Positions 17,325 through 25,489 of a DNA stretch of 64,000 nucleotides are shown here, piece after piece. The position numbers and the translations under genes were made by a program. Source of the DNA: JBAXXL01 sp038206725 (GTDB lineage: Bacteria > Bacteroidota > Ignavibacteria > Kapaibacteriales > UBA2268). Location of the stretch: NCBI GenBank assembly GCA_038206725.1, contig JBBRAO010000002.1, forward strand, positions 62,001 through 126,000. Reading direction: 5' to 3'. The notes under the pieces are model-generated. The model was not told the DNA's origin and did not search any database. It saw nothing but the letters and a program-made list of their open reading frames with translations. Position 1 is the stretch's first letter. Every line of letters begins with the position of its first letter.

Positions 17325-18275
17325 TTGAAAAAATATTTTGTGTTTTTTGCAATTTTTTTGATTTTTTTACTTAAAACACCGATTTTTGGGCAATGTAATT
17401 GCATAAATGGTGCTGCAATCGGTGGTATGACTCCGGTATCGGGAACGACAAATGTTGGTGTTTTACAGGAAAAAAATATGCGCGCATTGCTTTTTTACAA
17501 ATTTGGACAGGGCAATAAATTTTATAAAGGCGATGTTGTCCAAGATACTGGCGATATAAAATCGCTTCGTTATCAATATATGGGTTTAGTTTTGGGATAT
17601 GGGATAAGCGATAAATTTACTGTGGAAGCGGAAACCGGATATTTTTTGAACAAAACACAGGATTGGGGTATTGAAAGCTTTTCCGGAAGTGGACTTTCGC
17701 ATTTATTATTGTCGGCAAAGTATAATTTTTACTTCAGTCCCGCACGCGAATTGGAATTTTCTGCCGGTGTAGGTGCAAAACTACCTCTACAATTTGAAAC
17801 AAATAGTTTGCCACAGCATATTATGCCATCCTCCGGAGATTATAGTGGTATTGTAACACTGTTTTTTCATAAGGGGTTTTCGGAAACGAAATCAAGATTT
17901 ATCATAATTAATTCGAGTGGTTACAACAGTATAAATACTAAAGAATATCAATACGGAATGTATAACTACACTTCATTTATTTTTGCTCAGGGTTTTCTTG
18001 AAAAGTGGACAGGGATATTGGAGCTGAGAAATGAATTGCACGCTCGTGACCGGCAGTATAAAGACCCAATCGTAAACTCGGGCAGTTGGTCTGTAAATAT
18101 TGCTCCACAGATCAATTTCTCATATAGTTACTTTAACTTATCTTTGCTTTTTGATTATCCATTATATCAGTATTTTAAAGGCAATCAACTTGGGATGAAT
18201 TACTCTGCTTCACTGAATCTTAATTATGAATTTAGTTTTGAAAAACCGGAGAAGATTGAAGAAATCGAAAATTGA
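17325..18275 (+). CDS. Predicted outer-membrane beta-barrel protein
   Basis: 316 residues beginning with TTG at 17325 and a good ribosome site (AGAGG, 17314-17318). A signal peptide (to about PIFGQ, residue 23) is followed by a Cys-x-Cys pair (CNCI). After that come alternating amphipathic strands with many Tyr and Phe (LRYQYMGLVLGYGISDKF, LSHLLLSAKYNFYF, WSVNIAPQINFSYSYF), the pattern of a 10-12 strand outer-membrane barrel, loosely like the transporter families of the FadL/MetA kind. The protein ends in acidic residues. Function is unknown; a mild guess is a small-solute channel. Confidence 0.6.
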   Translation: MKKYFVFFAIFLIFLLKTPIFGQCNCINGAAIGGMTPVSGTTNVGVLQEKNMRALLFYKFGQGNKFYKGDVVQDTGDIKSLRYQYMGLVLGYGISDKFTVEAETGYFLNKTQDWGIESFSGSGLSHLLLSAKYNFYFSPARELEFSAGVGAKLPLQFETNSLPQHIMPSSGDYSGIVTLFFHKGFSETKSRFIIINSSGYNSINTKEYQYGMYNYTSFIFAQGFLEKWTGILELRNELHARDRQYKDPIVNSGSWSVNIAPQINFSYSYFNLSLLFDYPLYQYFKGNQLGMNYSASLNLNYEFSFEKPEKIEEIEN

Positions 18276-18333
18276 AAATTATAGTTGAAAATGAGAAGAA
18301 TGAGAAAACCACAAATACGCGGAGACGCAAAGA

Positions 18334-18368
18334 AATGACGAATGTCATTCCCGACTCCGATCGGGAAT
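18334..18368. repeat. Intergenic palindromic repeat family C
   Basis: Two nested hairpins: AATGAC - GAAT - GTCATT (18334-18349) and ATTCCCGA - CTCCGA - TCGGGAAT (18347-18368). Repeats of the form GTCATTCCCG...CGGGAAT are common short dispersed palindromes in many bacteria. Only this copy was seen here. It sits in a 229-bp convergent gap that otherwise shows nothing recognisable. Confidence 0.55.
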
Positions 18369-18504
18369 CCATCTTCTATAATGGAAAATTGGAAATAAGA
18401 TAAAAGCCGTATAACCTCTAACATATTCTATTGTGAACTGATTACGTTGTACAAAAACTAAAAGTCAAATCCTATTAACTTGAAGTAACAAAACTAAACT
18501 CTTC

Positions 18505-19344
18505 TTAATAATCGCTGTTTGTTTCAAATAAATTGTATTTGACTTTTACGCTTAATCGCCAAAATCCTACGCTGAAATTATCGCCAACAGAAGCCATTGG
18601 CAATATTGGGTATGAGAATTCAAGCATTGGGCATATAACTACTTTCTTCGATGCGGAAAGCTCTAAACCGGTAGCTAAATCAATATAAACGGGGATGCCA
18701 AGATTAGGGTATTTCGATTCTTGAAGCATCGCTGTTTTGGAATCGGAGCCTACAAGAGCGTTACCCGTTTGGGGATCAATCGCTAAGTTTACTATAAGAC
18801 TGTTGGACAACTTTGCAGTATTTGTCAGCAATGCCTTTTCTTGAATTAACGATGAGCCGATTGGAAGCATAATCGAAGCGCCCGCTTGCAAAAAGAATAT
18901 CTTTGCCGGTTTGAAAATCAAAGAGCCACCGGCAATAAAATGCCGTAAATTAATAGTTGCGGAATTGCGAAAGCTTGCGTCAACTTTTTCGTTATTTGTA
19001 TTCTGCAAAGTAACAGTTTCCAATTGAATATAAGAACTCTTTAGCTGGGTATTTTGAAAAGCGGCGAATAAGCCAAATCCAAATACCTTCGATTGGCTTT
19101 GTTCGTAAAGCGCACCCACTCTGAAATTATATCCAATAGCTTTTTCAAATTCACATTCAGGACAGTCAACCTGAATAATACCATTGGTATAGCCTTGACC
19201 AATGCCAACAAAACCGCCTATTTCCTGTTTTTTATAATTATAATATAGTTTGACGGGACTATTAGGATCTTGCGCCTTAAGTTCACCAAATGTTGATATT
19301 ATAAGAATTAACAAGATTGTTCTTGATATATGCAATAAATTCAT
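18505..19344 (-). CDS. Predicted outer-membrane beta-barrel protein
   Basis: 279 residues from the ATG at 19344. An in-frame ATG at 19371 exists, but the -7 box at 19369-19376 would place the transcription start near 19362, so the shorter form is preferred. A signal peptide ends around ELKAQ, followed by repeated amphipathic strands with glycine-rich turns (GGFVGIGQGYTNG, FGFGLFAAF, FRLSVKVKYNLF). There is one Cys pair (CPECEF) near the N-terminus. This is the outline of the OmpA/PorT-like barrels common in Bacteroidota. Function unknown; it is divergent from rsmB. Confidence 0.6.
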   Translation of the reverse strand: MNLLHISRTILLILIISTFGELKAQDPNSPVKLYYNYKKQEIGGFVGIGQGYTNGIIQVDCPECEFEKAIGYNFRVGALYEQSQSKVFGFGLFAAFQNTQLKSSYIQLETVTLQNTNNEKVDASFRNSATINLRHFIAGGSLIFKPAKIFFLQAGASIMLPIGSSLIQEKALLTNTAKLSNSLIVNLAIDPQTGNALVGSDSKTAMLQESKYPNLGIPVYIDLATGLELSASKKVVICPMLEFSYPILPMASVGDNFSVGFWRLSVKVKYNLFETNSDY

Positions 19345-19368
19345 TATATTAGCGTTAAATAAATAATT

Positions 19369-19376
19369 CAAAAATA
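19369..19376 (-). promoter_or_regulatory. -7 box of the 18505-19344 gene
   Basis: Minus-strand TATTTTTG, 24 bp before the ATG at 19344, with CTTG (a near-match to the -33 TTTG) 20 bp upstream. It decides the start of the gene, because the longer start would lie upstream of the transcript. Confidence 0.5.
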
Positions 19377-19390
19377 AACAAAATTATGCT

Positions 19391-20758
19391 ATGGAACAAG
19401 AAAACGAAATATTAATTGAGGATGATTTTCAGAATAATACCAGATTTTTAGCGGTGAAAATATTAACTCGCTTCGATAGAAGCGATTCGTATCTGGATAT
19501 ACTTATAAAAAATACTTTTATAAAAGCAGATATGATTCCGCAAGATAAAGCGTTATTAACTGAATTGGTGAATGGAGTAGTTCGTTGGCGATTAAAGTTG
19601 GATTATGTATTAATCGGATTTTACCAAGGGGATTATCAAAAATGCCTCAATATAATAAAGAATTCGATGCGCATAGCGTTGTACCAGATGCTCTATTTGG
19701 ATAAAGTTCCCGACTATGCGGCAATAGACGAATCCGTGGAAATCGTAAAACGTATTCAAGGTCAAAAAGCCGCAAATGTGGCAAATGGTGTATTGAGAAA
19801 TATTGCCAGAAACTTTTCTTCTATTCGATATCCCGAAGCAAAGGATGATTTTTATTATCATCTTGGTATTTTGAGTTCTCATCCAAAATGGCTGTCAAAA
19901 CGCTATTGCAATATTATGGGCGATGCTGACGCCAAACTTCTTATGGAACATAATAACAAAAGACCTTATGTTCCGGTAAGAATTAATACTATGAAAGCAA
20001 AAGTCGAAGAAGTTCAAGATATCTTTACAAAGCACGAAATCGAGTACGAAAATTTTCCATTGCACCCGAACACTTTAAAGTTATATAATTCGCATTGGGA
20101 TATTGCTAATAGCGATTTGTTCAAGAGCGGTAAGGTTGCCATTCAAGATCCAACCGCTTCGTTAGCCGTTCAGTTGGCATCACCGAAGCCAGGACAACGT
20201 ATTGCCGATATTTGCGCCGCACCTGGAGGAAAAACTTTTTATTTTGCTGAACTGATGAACAACGAAGGCTATATCACGGCTTATGATATACACCCAAATA
20301 AATTGAGATTCATAGAGGAAGGTTCGGAACGTTATGGCTTTGATATAATTCATACCGACACAGCCGATGCCAAGAGTGTTGTATTTGAAGAAAATTACGA
20401 TATTATTTTTGCCGATGTACCTTGTTCAGGATTGGGAACGATTCGGAAAAAACCGGATATTAAATGGAAACGTGAATTCGTGGATATTAAAAGAATGTCC
20501 GATTCGCAAAGAGAAATAATGAAAAACGTCGCCGAGCAGATGCAAAGCGGAGGTGTTTTTGTTTATTCCACTTGCACAATTGACCCAATGGAAAATGAAG
20601 AGAACGTAGAATGGTTTTTGCAAACCTACCCTGATTTTGAATTAGACCCGGCAGAAAAATACCTACCGCAAGAAATTTGTAAAAACGGGATGATGCTCGT
20701 TTGGCCACATCTTCACGATATAGACGGCGGGTTCGCCGCGAGACTGGTAAAAAAATAA
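19391..20758 (+). CDS. rsmB: 16S rRNA (cytosine-967-C5)-methyltransferase
   Basis: 455 residues. The N-terminal 140 residues are a NusB-like RNA-binding domain (AVKILTRFDRSDSYLDILI). The C-terminal half is an AdoMet-dependent RNA m5C methyltransferase with the AdoMet loop DICAAPGGKTFYFAEL and both cysteines of the mechanism: Cys345 in DVPCSGLGTIRKKPDIKW (motif IV) and the nucleophile Cys395 in STCTIDPMENEENVEWFL (motif VI). The end, DGGFAARLVKK, is also a family hallmark. The NusB domain favours RsmB over RsmF or NSUN-like enzymes. A short secreted-protein gene follows 10 bp downstream. Confidence 0.93.
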   Translation: MEQENEILIEDDFQNNTRFLAVKILTRFDRSDSYLDILIKNTFIKADMIPQDKALLTELVNGVVRWRLKLDYVLIGFYQGDYQKCLNIIKNSMRIALYQMLYLDKVPDYAAIDESVEIVKRIQGQKAANVANGVLRNIARNFSSIRYPEAKDDFYYHLGILSSHPKWLSKRYCNIMGDADAKLLMEHNNKRPYVPVRINTMKAKVEEVQDIFTKHEIEYENFPLHPNTLKLYNSHWDIANSDLFKSGKVAIQDPTASLAVQLASPKPGQRIADICAAPGGKTFYFAELMNNEGYITAYDIHPNKLRFIEEGSERYGFDIIHTDTADAKSVVFEENYDIIFADVPCSGLGTIRKKPDIKWKREFVDIKRMSDSQREIMKNVAEQMQSGGVFVYSTCTIDPMENEENVEWFLQTYPDFELDPAEKYLPQEICKNGMMLVWPHLHDIDGGFAARLVKK

Positions 20759-20767
20759 TAGGGAAAT

Positions 20768-22024
20768 ATGAAGAAAATTCTTTTTTGTTTGATATTAATC
20801 ATAACAACGTCCGCTTATAGTGAAAAAATACTTATTCCGATGGATTTATCGCAAACCGACCATTTAAAAGCTTATGGTATTACATTTTGGTGGTTAACCG
20901 AAGGCGGGACAGGAGAATGGCTCCTGAATTACCGCTCGGGGAGTTTTATGTTTGATTATGACGAAGATATAGTTTCGGAATGTCAACTTCGCGGTGTTGA
21001 TTATGAAGTAATTACGGACGCCAATGCTGAGCAGATTTATAATGAAACTCAGGATGAAAACACTAATATGGACGTTGTCCGCTTAGAGAAAGCGCCGAGA
21101 ATAGCCGTTTATGTGCCCCCTACGGCACAGCCTTGGGACGATGCGGTACGATTAGTGCTTGAGTATGCCGGTGTGCCCTACACCCCTATTTGGGACGAAG
21201 AAGTACTTAACGATAAATTAAAGGATTTCGATTGGATACATTTGCATCACGAAGACTTTACTGGACAATATGGTAAATTCTGGTTGTCTTATGCAAATAC
21301 ACCGTGGTACATAACTATGGTAACATCAAACCAAAATATGGCTGAAAGATTGGGTTATAGCAAGGTTTCTAAAATGAAATTGGCAGTTGCTCAGAAAATG
21401 CGCGAATATGTGGCTTCAGGTGGATTTCTTTTTGCAATGTGCAGTGCAACTGACAGTTACGATATCGCTTTAGCCGCGCAAAACACCGATATTTGCCCAG
21501 ATGTGTTTGATGGCGATCCGGTTGATAAAAACGATAATCAAAAATTGAATTATGATAATACTTTTGCTTTTGAAAATTTCAAAGTAATTAACGACCCGTC
21601 AATTTATGAGTTTTCGGATATAGATATTCCGGCTGAAGATCTTTTGGATAGGCAGGAAACAGACTATTTTACATTATTCGATTTCTCTGCTAAATACGAC
21701 CCTGTTCCTACAATGTTGACACAAAACCACGCAAATGTAATCAGAGGATTCATTGGACAAACTTCTGCTTTTCATCGTGAATTTGTTAAAAAATCGGTAA
21801 CAATTTTAGGTGAGCGAGAGGGAACTGATGAAGTCAAATATATTTATGGGAAATTCGGAAGAGGATTTTTTACTTGGTACGGGGGGCACGATCCCGAAGA
21901 TTATACTCACAAAATCGGTGATCCTCAAACTGATGTAAGTTTGCACAAGAACTCACCGGGTTACAGATTGATTCTTAATAATGTATTATTTCCAGCCGCA
22001 AAAAAGAAGAAGCAAAAAACTTAA
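20768..22024 (+). CDS. Secreted protein of a family often labelled asparagine synthetase B
   Basis: 418 residues with a signal peptide to about SAYSEK. The mature start, KILIPMDLSQTDHLKAYG, is one I recall from Bacteroidota proteins annotated asparagine synthetase B; nothing here resembles that enzyme (no N-terminal Cys, no PP-loop). There are GATase-like or ThuA-like features: a Rossmann-type strand (RIAVYVPP), WIHLHHEDF, a glycine-turn region ASGGFLFAMCSATDSYD and a GRGFFTWYGGHDPED ending. It probably folds like a class I glutamine amidotransferase relative located in the periplasm, with unknown substrate. It ends 7 bp from the convergent permease gene. Confidence 0.6.
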   Translation: MKKILFCLILIITTSAYSEKILIPMDLSQTDHLKAYGITFWWLTEGGTGEWLLNYRSGSFMFDYDEDIVSECQLRGVDYEVITDANAEQIYNETQDENTNMDVVRLEKAPRIAVYVPPTAQPWDDAVRLVLEYAGVPYTPIWDEEVLNDKLKDFDWIHLHHEDFTGQYGKFWLSYANTPWYITMVTSNQNMAERLGYSKVSKMKLAVAQKMREYVASGGFLFAMCSATDSYDIALAAQNTDICPDVFDGDPVDKNDNQKLNYDNTFAFENFKVINDPSIYEFSDIDIPAEDLLDRQETDYFTLFDFSAKYDPVPTMLTQNHANVIRGFIGQTSAFHREFVKKSVTILGEREGTDEVKYIYGKFGRGFFTWYGGHDPEDYTHKIGDPQTDVSLHKNSPGYRLILNNVLFPAAKKKKQKT

Positions 22025-22031
22025 CCGAGTA

Positions 22032-23411
22032 TTATTTTTTTCTTCGTAAGAATTTTGGGAGACCGAATCGGAAAGATTCGTTATTAACACGCATCGTTAG
22101 AAGTAGCCCCATAATTAAAATTATCGCATTCCCAACCCACATACTAATTGTTGCCGGTATAACTCCCCTATCGGCAAATTTTTCACCGCCCATCAAAAAT
22201 GCCCAATAAAAGATATAAAAGGCAAAACTTATACCGGCCGCAAAACCAAAATTACCTTTTTTGGACATAATTCCTAAAGGACATCCGACAAAAATAAATA
22301 AAATACAAGCTATCGGAATAGCGTATTTTTTTTGGATTTCGACGGTATATTGCTGAATGGTTTTATCTTGACCGTTCATACGATTAACATCGGTTGTTAA
22401 TATGGACGATAATATTGAAGTTTGCTGCGATACTCGTTGCGCGGCGACTTTTCTTGAAATTCCACCAAAGACTTTGTCGGTATATATAGCCTTTCCAAGG
22501 ATTTGTTCAAAGGATTTTTGAGATGTTCCCAAAAAGAGATAGTCCAGATGCTCTCGTAGCGTCCGGTCAATTTTCTTTTTTGTGCTATCAACAATTTTTT
22601 GGGCATCCCAAACGATTTTTTCCATCGCTTTGATATTCATTTCCCTATCGTCGCGTCGGATATCTTCCTCGTCCGTTCTTGAAAATCCGAAGCCATAAGC
22701 CCAGCCGGTTAATTTATAATCCTCGAAATCAATTCGCTTATATTGTCCTAAACGGTTTTGACGGAAGCTATGAATTTCACCATCCTGCATTTCAATTATG
22801 AAATGCGAGTAGTCCTTCGAAAACGACATAGTGCCGGAATCGGCGGTAATAATATTTTGGTTGTTAGGATTTTTCTGTTCGTAAACAGTTAAGCCATAAA
22901 GTTTATTTGATGAAGTGTCAATCGTGCGGGCTAATATAGAATAACCTTCTATATCGTTCGAGAATTGCCCAGGCTCCAAAATCATTGTCGGCTTTGCTCT
23001 TTGCATATCACCGAAAAGCACTATTGCTTTGTGATTAGATTCGGGCAAAACCTCGTCGTTGAACCAGAACATAAACCAAGTGAGCAAAATACCTAAAATA
23101 ACTACCGGGCGCATCATTTTATACAAACTTTCTCCACCGGCTTTTAAAACGGTGATTTCATTATTTGCGGACATTGTGCCGAAACCCATCACACAACCGA
23201 AAACAACTCCCATCGGCATAGAAATAACTGTCATCCAAGGAAGATTATAAATTACGAGTTGAACGAACAACCAATCGTCGAGACCTTTGCCGACGAACTT
23301 GTATAAGTTATTCATAAGAAACTGCATTACGAATAGGAACACTATCGTAAAAGTGCCAAAGAAAAATGGTGCCGCTAAGTTGCGTAGTATGTATCTGCTG
23401 GTTATTTTCAT
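22032..23411 (-). CDS. LptF/LptG family LPS export permease
   Basis: 459 residues. Three hydrophobic segments near the N-terminus (about 12-32, 50-75 and 95-115) and three near the C-terminus (about 355-455) surround a large periplasmic beta-jellyroll region. This is the YjgP/YjgQ architecture, whose members pair with LptB to pull lipopolysaccharide out of the inner membrane. Key segments are TIVFLFVMQFLMNNLYKFVG, MPMGVVFGCVMGFGTMSANN (coupling helix region) and CILFIFVGCPLGIMSKKG. Only one subunit is encoded here, as in bacteria where the partner lies elsewhere. LptF and LptG cannot be told apart from this sequence. Confidence 0.9.
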   Translation of the reverse strand: MKITSRYILRNLAAPFFFGTFTIVFLFVMQFLMNNLYKFVGKGLDDWLFVQLVIYNLPWMTVISMPMGVVFGCVMGFGTMSANNEITVLKAGGESLYKMMRPVVILGILLTWFMFWFNDEVLPESNHKAIVLFGDMQRAKPTMILEPGQFSNDIEGYSILARTIDTSSNKLYGLTVYEQKNPNNQNIITADSGTMSFSKDYSHFIIEMQDGEIHSFRQNRLGQYKRIDFEDYKLTGWAYGFGFSRTDEEDIRRDDREMNIKAMEKIVWDAQKIVDSTKKKIDRTLREHLDYLFLGTSQKSFEQILGKAIYTDKVFGGISRKVAAQRVSQQTSILSSILTTDVNRMNGQDKTIQQYTVEIQKKYAIPIACILFIFVGCPLGIMSKKGNFGFAAGISFAFYIFYWAFLMGGEKFADRGVIPATISMWVGNAIILIMGLLLTMRVNNESFRFGLPKFLRRKK

Positions 23412-23432
23412 CTATTTACATATTAATATACA

Positions 23433-23440
23433 CAAAATTA
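23433..23440 (-). promoter_or_regulatory. -7 box upstream of the LptF/G gene
   Basis: Minus-strand TAATTTTG, 21 bp before the start codon; fits TAnnTTTG. No good -33 was found. Confidence 0.4.
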
Positions 23441-23473
23441 CAAAAAAAAACTTGTTATTTAAAAAAAAGTCAT

Positions 23474-23481
23474 TATTTTTG
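23474..23481 (+). promoter_or_regulatory. -7 box upstream of secG
   Basis: TATTTTTG, 45 bp before the secG ATG, with CTTG 19 bp upstream as a partial -33 element. Confidence 0.45.
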
Positions 23482-23526
23482 AAGTTCCTGAAATAGACAT
23501 TAATAAAAAAATATATAGGAAAAGAA

Positions 23527-23904
23527 ATGTACACATTATTTATGGTATTATTGTTCGTGCTTTCTGCAGTTTTGATGATAGTAGTTTTACTACAACCAAG
23601 CAAAGGCGATATGATTTCAACATTAGGCGGCATAGGCGGTCAATTTACTAGTGTATTCGGTGCTCGCGGCGGTATGGAAAAATTACATAAGATTACTGTA
23701 GGGCTTGCAATAGCGATAGTTGTATTATCAATTTTGGTTAACAAAGTTGGTTTGGATAGAAGCCAAGAAGCAGTTGCAAAACCAATCGTAGAAGGTACAA
23801 GCGTACCAACACAACGTAATCCTGTTATGCCTCCGGTACAACAAGCACAACCACAGCAACAACAAGCTCCGGCTCAACAAGCTCCACAACCTGCGAAAAA
23901 ATAA
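23527..23904 (+). CDS. secG: Preprotein translocase subunit SecG
   Basis: 125 residues. Two transmembrane helices (about 2-22 and 53-70) flank the conserved cytosolic loop LLQPSKGDMISTLGGIGGQF, then FGARGG. SecG joins SecY and SecE in the inner-membrane translocon. The C-terminal third is a Gln/Pro/Ala-rich soluble tail (about 90-125), longer than in E. coli SecG, as is usual in Bacteroidota. A GGA ribosome site (AGGAAAAGAA) precedes the ATG. The gene has its own -7 box and a strong terminator. Confidence 0.92.
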   Translation: MYTLFMVLLFVLSAVLMIVVLLQPSKGDMISTLGGIGGQFTSVFGARGGMEKLHKITVGLAIAIVVLSILVNKVGLDRSQEAVAKPIVEGTSVPTQRNPVMPPVQQAQPQQQQAPAQQAPQPAKK

Positions 23905-23930
23905 TTTTTCACAGTTGAAAATTTATATTT

Positions 23931-23964
23931 AAAAGCCGAATCGAATAGATTCGGCTTTTTTTTA
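23931..23964 (+). terminator. Rho-independent terminator after secG
   Basis: AAAAGCCGAATC (23931-23942) and GATTCGGCTTTT (23948-23959) form a perfect 12-bp stem with a 5-nt loop, running into T8. The hairpin ends next to the stop of the convergent nucleotidase gene (23962) and may serve both strands. Confidence 0.9.
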
Positions 23965-25404
23965 TTTCTTTTCAATAATGCTCACACTTCGCTTACCGGA
24001 ATAATTGAGCTTTTTATTCTTCTTAAGGTATTCCGCCAAAATATCCGATACTTTAGCTTTATATTCCGTTTTCTTGCCTTTCAAATCAGCGGCATATACA
24101 TTCACGGAATAATCATTAAGCGCTAACGATATTTTTTTATTATCTTTTAATTCTTTGCCTGTTTTGTCTTTGATTTTGACCTTAATAACTTTCCCATTCT
24201 CAATATCCAATTCCGCTTTTCCACCGGAAATTATCGATGGGCTGGCTTCTTCCATCTCCCAAGATTTTTTCATAATACCTTTCAGTTCTTCGATAGTAAT
24301 ACTTATTACCGTAACAGTATTTCCAAAAGGGAGCAATGACAAAATATCCTTTGTCTTGATGGCTCCTGTATCAATTTTATCAATCCGCATTCCGCCATAG
24401 TTTTGAAAAGCGAAGTCCGTTTTGTATTTACTTTTCAGCGCGTCGCATATCAACAAACCCAGCTCGAATGGCTTCGTGATAGCTTTGTTTGTATGCGCTA
24501 TCGTTTTGTTGAGTACAGGATCGTCATTATATACATCTATGATTTTTTGAATTTCGAAGTCGGGTTTTATTCGAGCCAAATCGAACATTTCGCCGGTTAT
24601 TCCTGTTAATGAATCATTGCTAAAGTGCATTTTGATAATACCTGCATATTTCATATTACCATTAGTTTGTGTTATTGCGACACCGTTAACTCGCTTTGGT
24701 TCCATTATCAATGTATGTGTATGACCACCGATAATAAGATTAAATTGCGGGTATTTTAGCGCCAACAAACTGTCGGTAGAATATCCCAAATGTGTTAGTG
24801 CAATTAATGCGTTGGGTTTGCCCTCGACTTTCCTCAGAGCCCCTTCAATTGCCGAAAAAGATTCTTCGAACTTTATCCCGTTTAATTTATCGGGGGAACT
24901 TGACGGCATACCATTGGAGTTAACCTGCAAAGTGCCGATGACTGTCAAAATCAATCCATCAATATTAAATGAATATTGCCCTTGTATGGCTTTTAAAGAA
25001 GTGTTGGTATCATTGACTATGATGTTGGATGATATATAAGGGAATTGTGACCTAAGGCGTAAATATTGAAGCGACTTTTGACCATAGTCAAATTCGTGAT
25101 TGCCAAAGCAAGCCACATCGAAACCAATTTTATTCATCAATTCTATCATCGGCAGTCCTTTTGGATCATAAAAATCCACTATCGGATTGCCGCTAAAATA
25201 ATCACCCGCGCCAAAAATTAATACATTCGGGTTACCTTTTTCCAAGCTGTCAACGAGCGATTTTAAACGTCCAAAGTTGTCAATTTGTGAATGTATATCG
25301 TTGAGATGTATTATAGTAACTGTCTTATCCGCCGAATTTGCCGACGGGCTTTGCGCGAGATTAGCAAAAAGAAATATAATTATATATGCTATAATTCGTT
25401 TCAT
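23962..25404 (-). CDS. UshA-like 5'-nucleotidase / metallophosphatase
   Basis: 480 residues with a signal peptide (to about SANSA). The N-terminal metallophosphatase domain has all the metal ligands: LNDIHSQ (Asp-x-His), GAGDYFSG, FGNHEFDYG (Asn-His) and IGGHTHT. The C-terminal 200 residues are the nucleotide-specific UshA domain (DFAFQNYGGMRID, LLPFGNTVTVISI). It should remove phosphate from extracellular nucleotides, or nucleotide sugars, in the periplasm. The substrate is not resolved. It is divergent from the protease gene starting at 25490. Confidence 0.88.
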   Translation of the reverse strand: MKRIIAYIIIFLFANLAQSPSANSADKTVTIIHLNDIHSQIDNFGRLKSLVDSLEKGNPNVLIFGAGDYFSGNPIVDFYDPKGLPMIELMNKIGFDVACFGNHEFDYGQKSLQYLRLRSQFPYISSNIIVNDTNTSLKAIQGQYSFNIDGLILTVIGTLQVNSNGMPSSSPDKLNGIKFEESFSAIEGALRKVEGKPNALIALTHLGYSTDSLLALKYPQFNLIIGGHTHTLIMEPKRVNGVAITQTNGNMKYAGIIKMHFSNDSLTGITGEMFDLARIKPDFEIQKIIDVYNDDPVLNKTIAHTNKAITKPFELGLLICDALKSKYKTDFAFQNYGGMRIDKIDTGAIKTKDILSLLPFGNTVTVISITIEELKGIMKKSWEMEEASPSIISGGKAELDIENGKVIKVKIKDKTGKELKDNKKISLALNDYSVNVYAADLKGKKTEYKAKVSDILAEYLKKNKKLNYSGKRSVSIIEKK

Positions 25405-25452
25405 AAATGTTCCTTTTGTAAAAGTCAGATGTTTAAATATAATAAATTTTTA

Positions 25453-25460
25453 TATTTTTG
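25453..25460 (+). promoter_or_regulatory. -7 box upstream of the C-terminal processing protease gene
   Basis: TATTTTTG, 29 bp before the ATG at 25490. It supports that start over the longer frame opening at 25277, which would lie inside the divergent nucleotidase gene. Confidence 0.5.
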
Positions 25461-25489
25461 ACTATAAATTTTTAACATTTTGGTATAAA

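Noticed and set aside
20768..22024. Asparagine synthetase
   Set aside because: Label from memory of related entries; none of the motifs of asparagine synthetase are present.
25277..25489. Upstream extension of the S41 protease frame (71 extra codons)
   Set aside because: The extension lies inside the divergent nucleotidase gene, lacks signal-peptide character, and the -7 box at 25453-25460 places the transcript start after it.
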